Below, piece after piece: positions 1 through 7,669 of a stretch of DNA of 58,878 nt. Both the position numbers and the translations under genes were made by a program. The stretch's first letter is position 1. The number at the start of each line of letters is the position of its first letter. Below the pieces are notes generated by a model that was given only the letters and a program-made list of their open reading frames with translations, was not told the DNA's origin and made no database searches. The stretch is from Halothiobacillus sp. (GTDB lineage Bacteria; Pseudomonadota; Gammaproteobacteria; Halothiobacillales; Halothiobacillaceae): NCBI RefSeq assembly GCF_028710545.1, contig NZ_JAQTTX010000012.1:1-58878 (forward strand), read 5' to 3'.

Positions 1-1
1 T

Positions 2-121
2 TTGCCTGGTGTCCATAGAGCTGTGGAACCACCTGTTCCCATCCCGAACACAGAAGTGAAACGCAGCATCGCCGATGATAGTGTGGGGTCTCCCCATGTG
101 AAAGTAGGTCAACGCCAGGCT
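2..121 (+). rRNA. rrf: 5S ribosomal RNA
   Basis: This is the 5S rRNA of the large ribosomal subunit. The ends GCCTGG (4-9) and CCAGGC (115-120) form the closing helix I, and the internal CCCATCCCGAACACAGAAGTG block is the conserved loop B/C region of bacterial 5S. The gene lies at the window edge and is followed at once by a strong terminator, so it is probably the last gene of an rRNA operon whose 16S and 23S genes lie upstream of the window. Exact ends are uncertain by one to three bases. Confidence 0.96.
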
Positions 122-131
122 CCCCATTCCG

Positions 132-171
132 AGCCCCCCGTACATGAACTTGTACGGGGGGCTTTCTTTTT
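132..171 (+). terminator. Rho-independent terminator of the rRNA operon
   Basis: A 13-bp perfect stem (132-144 with 151-163) with a six-base loop is followed by a T-rich tract to 171. It lies 11 bases after the 5S gene and would end the rRNA transcript. Confidence 0.93.
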
Positions 172-215
172 GTGGCTTTAATGATAGAGTCTGCGGCCAA
201 ATGAGAGGTCTGAAT

Positions 216-707
216 ATGTCGATGAATCAAGCTCGCTGGCTGGTTGCCACGTTCGTCGTTCTTGCTGTTCTGAGTTTTATTTGGGGCCATAACCCTGCTG
301 AAGTTCGCCTCAAGGATACGGCTTTGGGCCCGGTTATTCCGGTGGTGATCCCGACTGACTGCACGATGAAAGGCGCAGGTTGTGATTTGTCCTTAGGAAA
401 AATCGGCCACGTGCTTGTGCGGGCACCGAATGTGATCAAGCCGCTGGAGAAGTTTTCACTGGTCGTGGAACCGCAAGGTGATGCCTCAAAATCGATGGGT
501 GCGGTCTCTGTGGATTTTCAGATGGTGGGCATGGACATGGGCATCAACCAGTATCCACTGGCCCGTTCCAGTGATGGAAATTATGCTCAGAATATCATTC
601 TGCCTGTCTGCACAACGACGCGAACGGATTGGGTGGCTGATCTTAGCTTTTCGACAACGGCAGGTACTTTTGTCGCCAAAATACCTTTCGTTGTTGATCA
701 CCGGTAG
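216..707 (+). CDS. Membrane-anchored FixH/YtkA-like protein
   Basis: This 163-residue protein has one N-terminal membrane segment (about residues 8-24) and a soluble part predicted outside the membrane. The C-terminal half carries the pattern MDMG-N-Y-L followed by LPVC and R-DW, which resembles the beta-sandwich FixH/YtkA-like domain found in proteins linked to cytochrome oxidase assembly or copper handling. The ATG at 216 is chosen because a GAGAGG ribosome site sits seven bases upstream; longer versions would begin inside the 5S terminator. It is tail to tail with a cytochrome c gene, a weak hint of a respiratory role. The precise function is unknown. Confidence 0.7.
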   Translation: MSMNQARWLVATFVVLAVLSFIWGHNPAEVRLKDTALGPVIPVVIPTDCTMKGAGCDLSLGKIGHVLVRAPNVIKPLEKFSLVVEPQGDASKSMGAVSVDFQMVGMDMGINQYPLARSSDGNYAQNIILPVCTTTRTDWVADLSFSTTAGTFVAKIPFVVDHR

Positions 708-727
708 TCTGTTTAATGGTGGAAACT

Positions 728-1354
728 CTATTGCAGAGCATGCGCCAGCAAGGCGATTTCCTTCAGGGTTAATGTTTTTGCGATGACTGCCATCGGATTG
801 CCCTCTGTCACCGGGCGTTCATCAAATCGCCACGCGTTCATTTGATGGATAAAGTAGATGGCAGGTTGCCCAGCAATGGGTGCGATTCCATCCTTATTAC
901 CTTGCCCGTTGTCTCCATGGCAACTGAAGCAACTGGGTATACCCCGATTCGGCGCACCCACTTGCAGCAATTTCGCCGCCTGAGGTAGAAGGGTTTGGAG
1001 ATCAATGTGTGATGAATGCGCGGTCTGATTCGCGTAGTAATCAGATACGGCTCGGCGCTCCGCGATACTCAGCTTTTGTGCATATTCCTGCATGATTCGA
1101 TTTTTTCGCTCATCTTGTGCATACAGCGTCATTTGTTGATCTAGATATTCTGCATTCATGCCAGCTAATCTCGGATAGCCAGCCTTTATATTCCCTTCGC
1201 CATGATCGCCGTGGCATATCGCACAGGCTGGAACGTCCCCTGTTCCCTTTCTGGTAATTTTTTCGCCAAGTGTATTTGTCGATGTCCCGGCAATAGCCAG
1301 GGGGCCGGCAGACAACATTAATAGGGCGGCGAAAATCCGCTTCCGGTTTTTCAT
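728..1354 (-). CDS. Di-heme cytochrome c (cytochrome c4-like)
   Basis: This is a 208-residue exported cytochrome with two c-type heme sites, CAICH and CFSCH, one in each half, the two-lobed layout of the cytochrome c4 family that carries electrons to terminal oxidases in the periplasm. A signal peptide (KNRKR then a hydrophobic stretch ending AIAG) starts the protein. The ATG at 1354 is preceded by AAGGA at eight-base spacing, so the upstream in-frame start at 1378 is not preferred. Each lobe carries a Met-rich segment that could supply the second axial ligand. It stands next to purine salvage genes on the same strand, so context adds little. Confidence 0.85.
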   Translation of the reverse strand: MKNRKRIFAALLMLSAGPLAIAGTSTNTLGEKITRKGTGDVPACAICHGDHGEGNIKAGYPRLAGMNAEYLDQQMTLYAQDERKNRIMQEYAQKLSIAERRAVSDYYANQTAHSSHIDLQTLLPQAAKLLQVGAPNRGIPSCFSCHGDNGQGNKDGIAPIAGQPAIYFIHQMNAWRFDERPVTEGNPMAVIAKTLTLKEIALLAHALQ

Positions 1355-1390
1355 GGATAATTTCCTTGTAACTGGCAACTGAGTAGTGCT

Positions 1391-1993
1391 TTATTTGCTT
1401 GCCAGTTGAAGACGCTCCAGATGTTTCAAAGTTTCATCCAGCGCCACGCTCAAATGCTCGGTGGCCATTTTGAGCGCCTCTTGCCAGTCCTGTGCGGCCT
1501 GACCGTCTGCACCATCGGTAATAAACTTCAGCGCGATGAACTCTGCGTTGTGGTGGCGGCAAGTTTTCGCCAGCGAATAGGCTTCCATATCGATGACATC
1601 AAAGGCCAGATCAGGGTGCCGTTCAGTGACAAAACTGTCCCCGGTGAAGCAGGTTGACTGTTTCATCCCCGGTATGGCCAGGCTGCCTGTAATGTGTGTG
1701 TCCTCTTCAAAGGGTGTTTGACCCGGATCAAAACCCAGCGCCGTTGCATTCATGTCATGTTGAAAGAACCGGGTGATGCACAGTGTTTCGCCGGCTGGAT
1801 ACTGGTGTGAACCTGCCGACCCCAAATTGATCACGATGTACTCTTCATTCGTTCTGGACAGGATTTCACCCAGCTTTATAGCTGCATTAATCTTGCCGAC
1901 GCCGGTGTAAAGAATGGGCAGGCCGAACTGATCCAGACGGTTCCCCACATTCTCCTGTGGAAGTGCCATGACGAGGAGTATGTTTTTGTTCAT
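1391..1993 (-). CDS. MTA/SAH nucleosidase family protein
   Basis: This 200-residue protein belongs to the phosphorylase/nucleosidase superfamily that cleaves the N-glycosidic bond of 5'-methylthioadenosine, S-adenosylhomocysteine or related purine nucleosides. It shows the early Glu in ALPQEN, the NLGSAG segment, the substrate-binding DMEAYSLA motif and the catalytic Asp in KFITDGAD. It is shorter than typical E. coli Pfs (about 230 residues). The stop of apt lies only a few bases upstream, so apt and this gene probably share a transcript in a purine salvage unit, with adenine released here usable by Apt. A GTG at 2005 is an alternative start. Exact substrate is not determined by the sequence. 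Confidence 0.75.
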   Translation of the reverse strand: MNKNILLVMALPQENVGNRLDQFGLPILYTGVGKINAAIKLGEILSRTNEEYIVINLGSAGSHQYPAGETLCITRFFQHDMNATALGFDPGQTPFEEDTHITGSLAIPGMKQSTCFTGDSFVTERHPDLAFDVIDMEAYSLAKTCRHHNAEFIALKFITDGADGQAAQDWQEALKMATEHLSVALDETLKHLERLQLASK

Positions 1994-2008
1994 CGTTTTG
2001 TTCACTGT

Positions 2009-2530
2009 TCAGTAGGTGAATAGGCTGCGTACCGGTGTGTTTGGCCAGGTGAATTGATTCAGACCCGGTAGGTTGATCAAGGTGCCGATGCCTTTGATCT
2101 CATGTCCGCATTGCGTACAGAGTTCGCATGTACCCAGCAGCGTGCCGCCCGTGGCAAGCACGTCATCGATGATCAATACGCGCTGTGGATTCAGATTTGT
2201 AGCCATTTGCAGTTCGTCTTCACCGTATTCAAGTGTGTAACGCACGCTATGTCTGGGTGGCGGCAGCTTCCCCGGCTTGCGGACGATCATGAGCCCCTTG
2301 TTTTGGGCATAGGACATCCCGGAAGCCAGAATGAACCCGCGGGATTCAATGCCCACGATGGCATCGATTTCTGCCCATTCTTCTGGTGTGAACTGGGCAG
2401 ACAACATATCGATTGTCTCGCGGAAATGATGGTTCAGTAGCGGGGAGATGTCTCGAAAGATGACGCCGGGTTTAGGGAAATCCGGGATGGCACGTACGGC
2501 CTGAGCCAGGGAATGTGATGGTGTTGGCAT
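2009..2530 (-). CDS. apt: Adenine phosphoribosyltransferase
   Basis: This 173-residue cytoplasmic enzyme converts adenine and PRPP to AMP in purine salvage. The N-terminal IPDFPKPGVIFRDISPLL segment is characteristic of Apt, GIESRGFIL is the adenine-binding region, and VLIIDDVLATGGTL is the PRPP-binding loop with the paired acidic residues. The ATG at 2530 gives the normal family length; an in-frame extension to 2629 would overlap the Smr gene and is rejected. It lies between the Smr protein (20 bases upstream) and the nucleosidase on the minus strand, so an operon of salvage genes is likely. Confidence 0.95.
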   Translation of the reverse strand: MPTPSHSLAQAVRAIPDFPKPGVIFRDISPLLNHHFRETIDMLSAQFTPEEWAEIDAIVGIESRGFILASGMSYAQNKGLMIVRKPGKLPPPRHSVRYTLEYGEDELQMATNLNPQRVLIIDDVLATGGTLLGTCELCTQCGHEIKGIGTLINLPGLNQFTWPNTPVRSLFTY

Positions 2531-2549
2531 TTGGTTTGAATTTCCGGGA

Positions 2550-3110
2550 TTAGGACTTGCGTAACAATACGTAAATTGCGCCTGTGCCGCCATCATGCGG
2601 CGGTGCTGAGCAGAAGGCGATGACATCATCTCGCTGGGGCAGCCAGTGGTTCACCATGCGTTTGAGAACGGGAACCTGCCCAATCGATCGGTTGCCTTTG
2701 CCGTGAACAATCCGGACACAGCATCGCACGTCCCGGCGTTGCGCCAGGAAAAATCGAGCGATGCTGTTTCTCGCTTCGTCGATGCTCATGCCGTGCAAAT
2801 CGAGACTGGCCGCAACGCTGAATTGGCCGCGTCTCAACTTTCTCAGTAGCGGAGGCGGGCTGTCCGGCCGAAGATAACTCAAGGTCTCGCCATGTTCGAT
2901 GGGTTCTTCCAGCGCGAATCCATCGGATAGATGCTGGTCGATGAAATCGCTGAGCCGCTCTGGAATCACCTTCCTGTGACCGGGTTTTGGTGGTGCGTCA
3001 TCCACCACGACACAAGCATTTGCGACCGGCTCAACCGAGCCTACAGCCTCGTGAAACAAGGCGATATCCTCAGGGGCGAGTGGTGCTGTTTTTTTGCTGC
3101 TTTTCGCCAT
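2550..3110 (-). CDS. Smr domain protein
   Basis: This 186-residue protein has a C-terminal Smr domain with the diagnostic LDLHG motif (around residue 102) and HGKGNRS (around 136). Smr domains act as nucleases on DNA or RNA, as in MutS2 and SmrA/SmrB; in SmrB the domain cleaves mRNA at collided ribosomes. The N-terminal half is charged, rich in proline and lacks a recognised domain, as is usual for stand-alone proteobacterial Smr proteins. It is the first gene of a minus-strand run with apt and the nucleosidase, divergent from surE. I cannot separate SmrA from SmrB by eye. Confidence 0.88.
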   Translation of the reverse strand: MAKSSKKTAPLAPEDIALFHEAVGSVEPVANACVVVDDAPPKPGHRKVIPERLSDFIDQHLSDGFALEEPIEHGETLSYLRPDSPPPLLRKLRRGQFSVAASLDLHGMSIDEARNSIARFFLAQRRDVRCCVRIVHGKGNRSIGQVPVLKRMVNHWLPQRDDVIAFCSAPPHDGGTGAIYVLLRKS

Positions 3111-3217
3111 TGCTCATGCCATGAAATAACTTTGTTCGATTTTAGTTCAAGTGCGAGGTGTAAAGCAGCCGCCGCACCGGTATCCTTATGCCCTCGTTAT
3201 CGTTTGGATGCAAATTC

Positions 3218-3982
3218 ATGAATATTCTGGTCAGTAATGACGATGGTTACCTCTCGCCAGGGATACGGATTTTGGCCGAGCGCCTTAAAGCGCTGGGGCA
3301 TGTAACGATTGTGGCACCGGATCGAGACCGCAGCGGTGCATCCAACAGCCTGACGCTGAGCCGCCCGTTGCGACCCCGACTGGTCGAGCCGGATGTCTGG
3401 GCGGTGGATGGTACACCAACCGATTGTGTTCATCTGGCGATACAAGGTTTGCTGCCCGTGGTGCCTGATATTGTTGTTTCCGGCATCAACCATGGTTCGA
3501 ATCTGGGGGATGATGTCTTGTACTCGGGTACGGTTGCCGCAGCCACAGAGGGCCGTTCGCTTGGGTTGCCGGCGATTGCCGTTTCCAACGCGGCACATCA
3601 CCCGGAGCATTTGGGTGTCGCCGCCGATGCGGTCGTGGATTTGGTCTGCCGCCTGGTGAATCACCCCCTGCCCGCGTTTACACTGCTGAATGTCAACGTG
3701 CCGGATTTACCGGCCGATCAGATCAAACCCATGCTCGCCACCCGTTTGGGTCGTCGCCATCCTTCATCGGGGATCGTTCGTGATCGGGATCCCCGCGACC
3801 GGGAAATTTTCTGGATCGGCGCCGCCGGGGAGGGGGCGGATGCAGGAGAAGGCACGGACTTTGCCGCTGTCGCCGCCGGACACATCTCGGTTACCCCGGT
3901 GCAATTCGATATGACGCGGCACAGCGCCATTCCCGGTGTCGCCGATTGGTTGGCTGAACCCGTGTGTGCCTTGCCCAAATGA
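3218..3982 (+). CDS. surE: 5'/3'-nucleotidase SurE
   Basis: This 254-residue protein is the survival protein SurE, a divalent metal-dependent phosphatase acting on nucleoside monophosphates and short polyphosphates. The start MNILVSNDDG carries the metal-binding Asp pair; VDGTPTDCV and SGINHGSNLGDDVLYSGTV are the family signatures. The ATG at 3218 puts the conserved motif at the N-terminus, while an in-frame start at 3188 would add ten residues without family support. The stop overlaps the start of pcm (ATGA), so the two are translationally coupled, as in the common surE-pcm-nlpD locus of gammaproteobacteria. Confidence 0.96.
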   Translation: MNILVSNDDGYLSPGIRILAERLKALGHVTIVAPDRDRSGASNSLTLSRPLRPRLVEPDVWAVDGTPTDCVHLAIQGLLPVVPDIVVSGINHGSNLGDDVLYSGTVAAATEGRSLGLPAIAVSNAAHHPEHLGVAADAVVDLVCRLVNHPLPAFTLLNVNVPDLPADQIKPMLATRLGRRHPSSGIVRDRDPRDREIFWIGAAGEGADAGEGTDFAAVAAGHISVTPVQFDMTRHSAIPGVADWLAEPVCALPK

Positions 3983-4758
3983 CATCGTCTGATTTTCCAC
4001 GTCTGAAGAAGATATTGTCTTCATCAGGCAAGCCAGAACTGCATGTGCCCGAGAAGGTGGCAAAGAAAACGGCTCGTCGAGTTGAAGACGAGCTTCCGCC
4101 TTCTTCCAAACGAGGGCCGGACTATACCTGGGCACGTGGCGCCATGGTCGAACGAGTGCGGCAGCAAGGCGTATCCAACCCCAAGGTGCTGGCCGCGATG
4201 AACACCTTGGCACGCGAGGCATTTGTCGATGAAGCCCTGCGGATGCGGGTATATGACGATTGCTCGTTGCCCATCGGGCAAGGACAGACATTATCCCAGC
4301 CTTATATTGTGGGGCGGATGTCCGAGCTGCTTCTGGGGGCGAGTATCCCGGTGAAGCGGGTGTTGGAGATCGGCACGGGGTCGGGGTATCAGGCCGCTGT
4401 GCTGGCTCAATGTGGTTGTGCGGTGTTCACGATCGAACGGATCGGGGCTTTTCTGGACGTGGCCAAGGCCCGTCACCGCAGGCTGGGATTGTTGAATATC
4501 CGTTATTTGCACCGAGATGGTTTCAAGGGATGGCCTTCGCAGGCGCCATTCGATGGAATCATCGTGACCGCGGCGCCACCAACCATTCCCGATGAGCTTA
4601 AAGTGCAGCTGGCCGTCGGCGGTCGACTCATTGTGCCGGTTGGCGCGCAGGGTGGTGCCCAGCGACTCACCGTGATTACCCGTACCGAAAAGGACTTCAG
4701 GAGTCAGTTTTTTGATGCGGTCAGTTTTGTCCCCATGCTTCCCGGAGAACAGTCTTGA
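3979..4758 (+). CDS. pcm: Protein-L-isoaspartate O-methyltransferase
   Basis: This enzyme methylates L-isoaspartyl residues in damaged proteins using S-adenosylmethionine, starting their repair. The SAM-binding motif I VLEIGTGSGYQAAVLA (about residues 127-142) and the IVTAAPP and LIVPVG segments are typical of Pcm. It has 259 residues, longer than the usual 208-220, because of an N-terminal extension of roughly 45 polar residues with no recognised domain. The start at 3979 overlaps the surE stop as ATGA; a GTG at 3964 is possible. Downstream, yqaA starts inside the pcm stop, so surE, pcm and yqaA form one coupled unit. Confidence 0.94.
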   Translation: MTSSDFPRLKKILSSSGKPELHVPEKVAKKTARRVEDELPPSSKRGPDYTWARGAMVERVRQQGVSNPKVLAAMNTLAREAFVDEALRMRVYDDCSLPIGQGQTLSQPYIVGRMSELLLGASIPVKRVLEIGTGSGYQAAVLAQCGCAVFTIERIGAFLDVAKARHRRLGLLNIRYLHRDGFKGWPSQAPFDGIIVTAAPPTIPDELKVQLAVGGRLIVPVGAQGGAQRLTVITRTEKDFRSQFFDAVSFVPMLPGEQS

Positions 4759-5342
4759 GACTATTTGGCGCTCTTTACGATCGAGTTTTATCCTGGTCTG
4801 CGCATCGACGTGCGCCGGTTGCACTGGGCGGACTAAGCTTCGCAGAAGCCTCGTTTTTCCCGATTCCTCCCGATGTCATGCTGATTCCGATGGCCATGGC
4901 CCGCCCGCGCTGTTGGTGGCAGTTCGCGACCATTGCTACTGTCTTTTCTGCCTTAGGTGGCATGTTCGGATATCTGATCGGCTGGGTGGCGATTGATTGG
5001 CTGATGCCCTATATCCAGCAATGGGGCTATGGTTCGGTTTTTGAAAAAGCCAGACTCTGGTTTGATGAGTGGGGATTCTGGGCGATCATCGTGGCGGGTT
5101 TTTCACCCATTCCTTATAAGGCGTTTACGATCACGGCCGGTGCGCTGACCATGAATCCAGCCTTGTTTTTTGTCGCTTCTCTGGCCGGGCGCGGTGGGCG
5201 GCTTTATCTGGTTGCGGGGTTGATTGCCTGGGCCGGACCGAAGATTGCACCCAAGCTCCGCCACTATATTGAGTGGCTGGGTTGGTTGACGGTCGCTTTA
5301 CTGGTCATCGCCGTGATTTTATGGCGATGGACGAAACTTTGA
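4755..5342 (+). CDS. yqaA: YqaA/DedA family membrane protein
   Basis: This 195-residue integral membrane protein is of the YqaA branch of the DedA/SNARE-associated (VTT) superfamily, whose members move or position lipids such as undecaprenyl phosphate and support envelope integrity. Visible features are the early FAEASFFPIPPD segment, the central GFSPIPYKAFTITAG motif and the GRGGR Gly/Arg motif followed by a final hydrophobic helix. It starts with TTG inside the pcm stop codon (TTGA overlap), with a GGAGA ribosome site upstream. YqaA between pcm and nlpD is a frequent arrangement in this locus. Confidence 0.88.
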   Translation: MRLFGALYDRVLSWSAHRRAPVALGGLSFAEASFFPIPPDVMLIPMAMARPRCWWQFATIATVFSALGGMFGYLIGWVAIDWLMPYIQQWGYGSVFEKARLWFDEWGFWAIIVAGFSPIPYKAFTITAGALTMNPALFFVASLAGRGGRLYLVAGLIAWAGPKIAPKLRHYIEWLGWLTVALLVIAVILWRWTKL

Positions 5343-5366
5343 CCGAATGGAGCGCATTATCCCATC

Positions 5367-6152
5367 GTGAACCAGTTATCGCGTCTTGCAGCCTTCATGA
5401 GGCCCATGTGCCGGATGGCATGGGTCGGATTGCTGCTTGGCGTGATGACCTTGTCGGGCTGCGCCACAGGGTCTCATTTTGATCGGTGGGCAGGGCACGA
5501 TGCTTCGGCCATACGCGTTCGACCGGGCGACACGCTCTACTCCATTGCCGTGGCGAATGATCTGGATTGGCGTGATGTCGCGCGTTGGAACGGCATCCGC
5601 AATCCGCGTGATTTGCGTGCGGGGCAAATACTGCGACTGACGCCGCCAGGGCAAACCGCACGAGCCGCCGCAAACACGCCGCCGCGAGCCGTTCCACATC
5701 AACCTTCGGCCACGAAACCGACCTCACGGTCAGCCTCACCCCGCTCCAATGCCTCCGTTTCGTCTCAGGGCGTGGCTTGGCAGTGGCCGGTTAACGGACG
5801 TGTTCTGAGTCGGTTTATTGACCAAAGCAAACAGCAAAAGGGATTGATTCTGGCAGGTCAAATCGGAGAACCTGTCCGTGCCAGTGCAGCCGGAGAAGTG
5901 GTTTATGCCGGCAATGGTCTGCCTGGTTACGGTAATCTCTTGATCATCAAGCACAACTCGACATGGCTATCGGCATACGGTTACAACCGCAGCCTTTTGG
6001 TGAAGGAGGGGCAGTCCGTTCGGGCAGGTCAGGTCGTGGCGACCATGGGGCGGCGAGATGGGCGTGCAAAGGATAAAACCGGCAGTTTGCTGTTCCAGAT
6101 ACGTCGGGATGGTAAACCTGTCGATCCCATGGCCTATTTGCCCAGTCGCTAG
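5367..6152 (+). CDS. nlpD: LysM-M23 lipoprotein, NlpD/EnvC-like amidase activator
   Basis: This 261-residue envelope protein has a lipobox (LSGC, Cys near residue 32), a LysM peptidoglycan-binding domain (VRPGDTLYSIA to ILRL, about 52-92), a Pro/Ser-rich linker and a C-terminal LytM/M23 domain (about 140-261). In NlpD the LytM domain has lost zinc ligands and activates the amidase AmiC at the septum. Here too the expected HxxxD and HxH ligands are missing (GLILAGQIGEPV and LLFQIRRDG stand in their places), so it should be an activator and not a hydrolase. It starts with GTG 24 bases after yqaA; ATG at 5397 is an alternative start. rpoS, which often follows nlpD, is not here. Confidence 0.9.
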   Translation: MNQLSRLAAFMRPMCRMAWVGLLLGVMTLSGCATGSHFDRWAGHDASAIRVRPGDTLYSIAVANDLDWRDVARWNGIRNPRDLRAGQILRLTPPGQTARAAANTPPRAVPHQPSATKPTSRSASPRSNASVSSQGVAWQWPVNGRVLSRFIDQSKQQKGLILAGQIGEPVRASAAGEVVYAGNGLPGYGNLLIIKHNSTWLSAYGYNRSLLVKEGQSVRAGQVVATMGRRDGRAKDKTGSLLFQIRRDGKPVDPMAYLPSR

Positions 6153-6185
6153 CACCCGCCCGAATTAACGCTCATTTTCTGCAGG

Positions 6186-7064
6186 CTAATTGTTGCGCCA
6201 CAAAAACGGTTGAACCTGTTCCGGGTTTTTCAGAATGATCTGTTGGATTTTCGGGTCGGGGTGTTGCCGTTCGGGCTCAATTTGCATCAACCGCAAGAAG
6301 TAGGGCAGTAAGGCCTGACGAACGGGCTCGCAACGTGTTCCATCGACCATTCCGTAGTCTTCGGCCAGAATCATTCGCTGGCTTTCCGGAAGGTCCGGGT
6401 GCGGCTCGATGATCACATCAATGGTTTGATGCCATGCCTCATCGTGATCGCCCGTGATCGCAGTTTCATTCAGCAATTGGGGCGCCTCTCCCCTGAATCG
6501 TGCCAATACGAAATCACGGTATGCCTGATGCGTATCACTGAATGCGCGCACATGCCAGCGGAAACCACTGAACACCAAATGATGCGGCGAGAGGGTCAAC
6601 TCGGTTGGTTCATTGCGATTCATGGACTGGTACGCCGCCTTGAGTTTGCGTTTTTGGCAGATGGCCTGACTCACAGCCTTCAGCACCGACCAATCTAGTT
6701 GACGATCCAGGGGCTGTACCACCTGGATGGCTGGCAAAGTGGCAGCCAGGGTGACCACGGGTGTTTGCTGTGGATTAACCACCTGCAGGGCATTGAGTAC
6801 ATCCGTGGCTGAACCGGTGAGCAGTAGTGGGGTGAACGTGTCACCTGCTTCGTAATATTTCAGTGATTTGTTGTACTTGAGATTATCGGGGCGAAGGTTC
6901 ATGTACACCGCAAAATCCTTGGATGCCTGAGCCCGACTGATGCTGAACGTCTCGACGAGCGCCTGCGTGCGCACCCAACCCGTGAGTAACAGTGTGCTTT
7001 CCAAGAGCGTGAGGCGTTGTCGAACATCCCATTTCAGGGCCGCGATTTCAGCGTGATTAAGCAT
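6186..7064 (-). CDS. WYL-domain transcriptional regulator (CapW/BrxR-like)
   Basis: This 292-residue protein has an N-terminal winged helix-turn-helix (about 15-72) with the segment ISRAQASKDFAVYMNL, followed by a WYL-type domain (about 140-220, with HLVFSGFRWHVRAF) and a C-terminal WCX-like extension. The layout and the helix sequence resemble the CapW/BrxR group of homodimeric repressors that control CBASS, BREX and other defence operons. No defence genes are seen nearby. It is divergent from a small unknown gene whose promoter holds inverted repeats, so it may repress that gene. WYL domains sense ligands, possibly nucleic acids or nucleotides. Family call is firm; defence role is only inferred from relatives. 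Confidence 0.85.
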   Translation of the reverse strand: MLNHAEIAALKWDVRQRLTLLESTLLLTGWVRTQALVETFSISRAQASKDFAVYMNLRPDNLKYNKSLKYYEAGDTFTPLLLTGSATDVLNALQVVNPQQTPVVTLAATLPAIQVVQPLDRQLDWSVLKAVSQAICQKRKLKAAYQSMNRNEPTELTLSPHHLVFSGFRWHVRAFSDTHQAYRDFVLARFRGEAPQLLNETAITGDHDEAWHQTIDVIIEPHPDLPESQRMILAEDYGMVDGTRCEPVRQALLPYFLRLMQIEPERQHPDPKIQQIILKNPEQVQPFLWRNN

Positions 7065-7132
7065 GGTCTTTTGTGTGTGCCGGTAGATGATTTTTCAGCC
7101 CTAACGAATCCGGTACACGCCCGTATTCGTGG

Positions 7133-7152
7133 GCGGGACATCCATGTCCCGC
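7133..7152. repeat. Perfect 9-bp inverted repeat
   Basis: GCGGGACAT (7133-7141) and ATGTCCCGC (7144-7152) form a perfect palindrome with a two-base centre between the WYL regulator and the divergent small gene. Such a short centre favours a protein-binding site or cruciform over an RNA hairpin. Confidence 0.6.
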
Positions 7153-7154
7153 AT

Positions 7155-7190
7155 AACAGGCTGCTGAAATACTCATTTCAGCAGCCTGTT
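7155..7190. repeat. Perfect 16-bp inverted repeat
   Basis: Two 16-base arms (7155-7170 and 7175-7190) pair perfectly around the loop ACTC. There is no T-tract on either side, so it is not a standard terminator. The core CAGCAGCCTGTT resembles palindromic intergenic repeats seen in many proteobacteria, so it may be a REP-type element; a binding site for the adjacent WYL regulator is the alternative. Confidence 0.6.
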
Positions 7191-7245
7191 AATGCGTCAT
7201 TGTGCCGTAAATACAACATGTGTCAATAAACTTGACTAAACAATG

Positions 7246-7299
7246 TTGACGCATCTTGATCAAGTGTCTACTATCTGTTCGTGTAGATTAAATAGACAC
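7246..7299 (+). promoter_or_regulatory. Sigma-70 promoter with overlapping inverted-repeat operator
   Basis: TTGACG (7246-7251) and TACTAT (7269-7274) are spaced by exactly 17 bases, a near-consensus sigma-70 promoter for the small gene starting at 7315. An inverted repeat GTGTCTA (7264-7270) with TAGACAC (7293-7299) straddles the -10 box and start site, and a second nested repeat TCTAC (7267-7271) with GTAGA (7283-7287) lies inside it. Position over the -10 suggests repression, most simply by the divergent WYL regulator. Confidence 0.6.
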
Positions 7300-7314
7300 A
7301 TTTGGAGATTAATC

Positions 7315-7647
7315 ATGGGTCACGTACTTGATACCGCCACACATACTGCATCGTTTGAATGGGCTGAAGTTTATGCAGCCTGCCGACTGCATCTTGTGGG
7401 AATTTCTTATGCGCGTTTCATCGAAGCGCCCGAAGAGGTTCTGAATCGTTTGGGGATGCACGACGCTTTGGAGATCATGGCGGCAGGGTTTCTGCCATTG
7501 TTGCCCGCTCAGGCGAAGGTGCGGCAGGAAATCGATGCCCCAAAGCCTGTTCCGAAGGTGACGACAGCACGTTTTGATCATAAAAAAGCGACTCTTCGGG
7601 CCACTGGTGTTCGGGCGTTATCCAAGTGGATGTCTCGTGCCTCTTGA
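7315..7647 (+). CDS. Small protein of unknown function
   Basis: This 110-residue protein is not recognised. It has no signal peptide or membrane segment; the N-terminal 65 residues look helical (FEWAEVYAACRLHLVGISYARFI), and the C-terminal third is basic and proline-containing, a plausible nucleic acid- or membrane-contacting tail. The ATG at 7315 follows a GGAG ribosome site by eight bases and a near-consensus promoter lies upstream, which supports a real gene. It is divergent from the WYL regulator and ends just before the convergent zntB. Function is unknown; an association with the regulator is inferred from the shared intergenic region. Confidence 0.7.
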   Translation: MGHVLDTATHTASFEWAEVYAACRLHLVGISYARFIEAPEEVLNRLGMHDALEIMAAGFLPLLPAQAKVRQEIDAPKPVPKVTTARFDHKKATLRATGVRALSKWMSRAS

Positions 7648-7669
7648 GTTGAGCGAGCGGCGCGAACGG

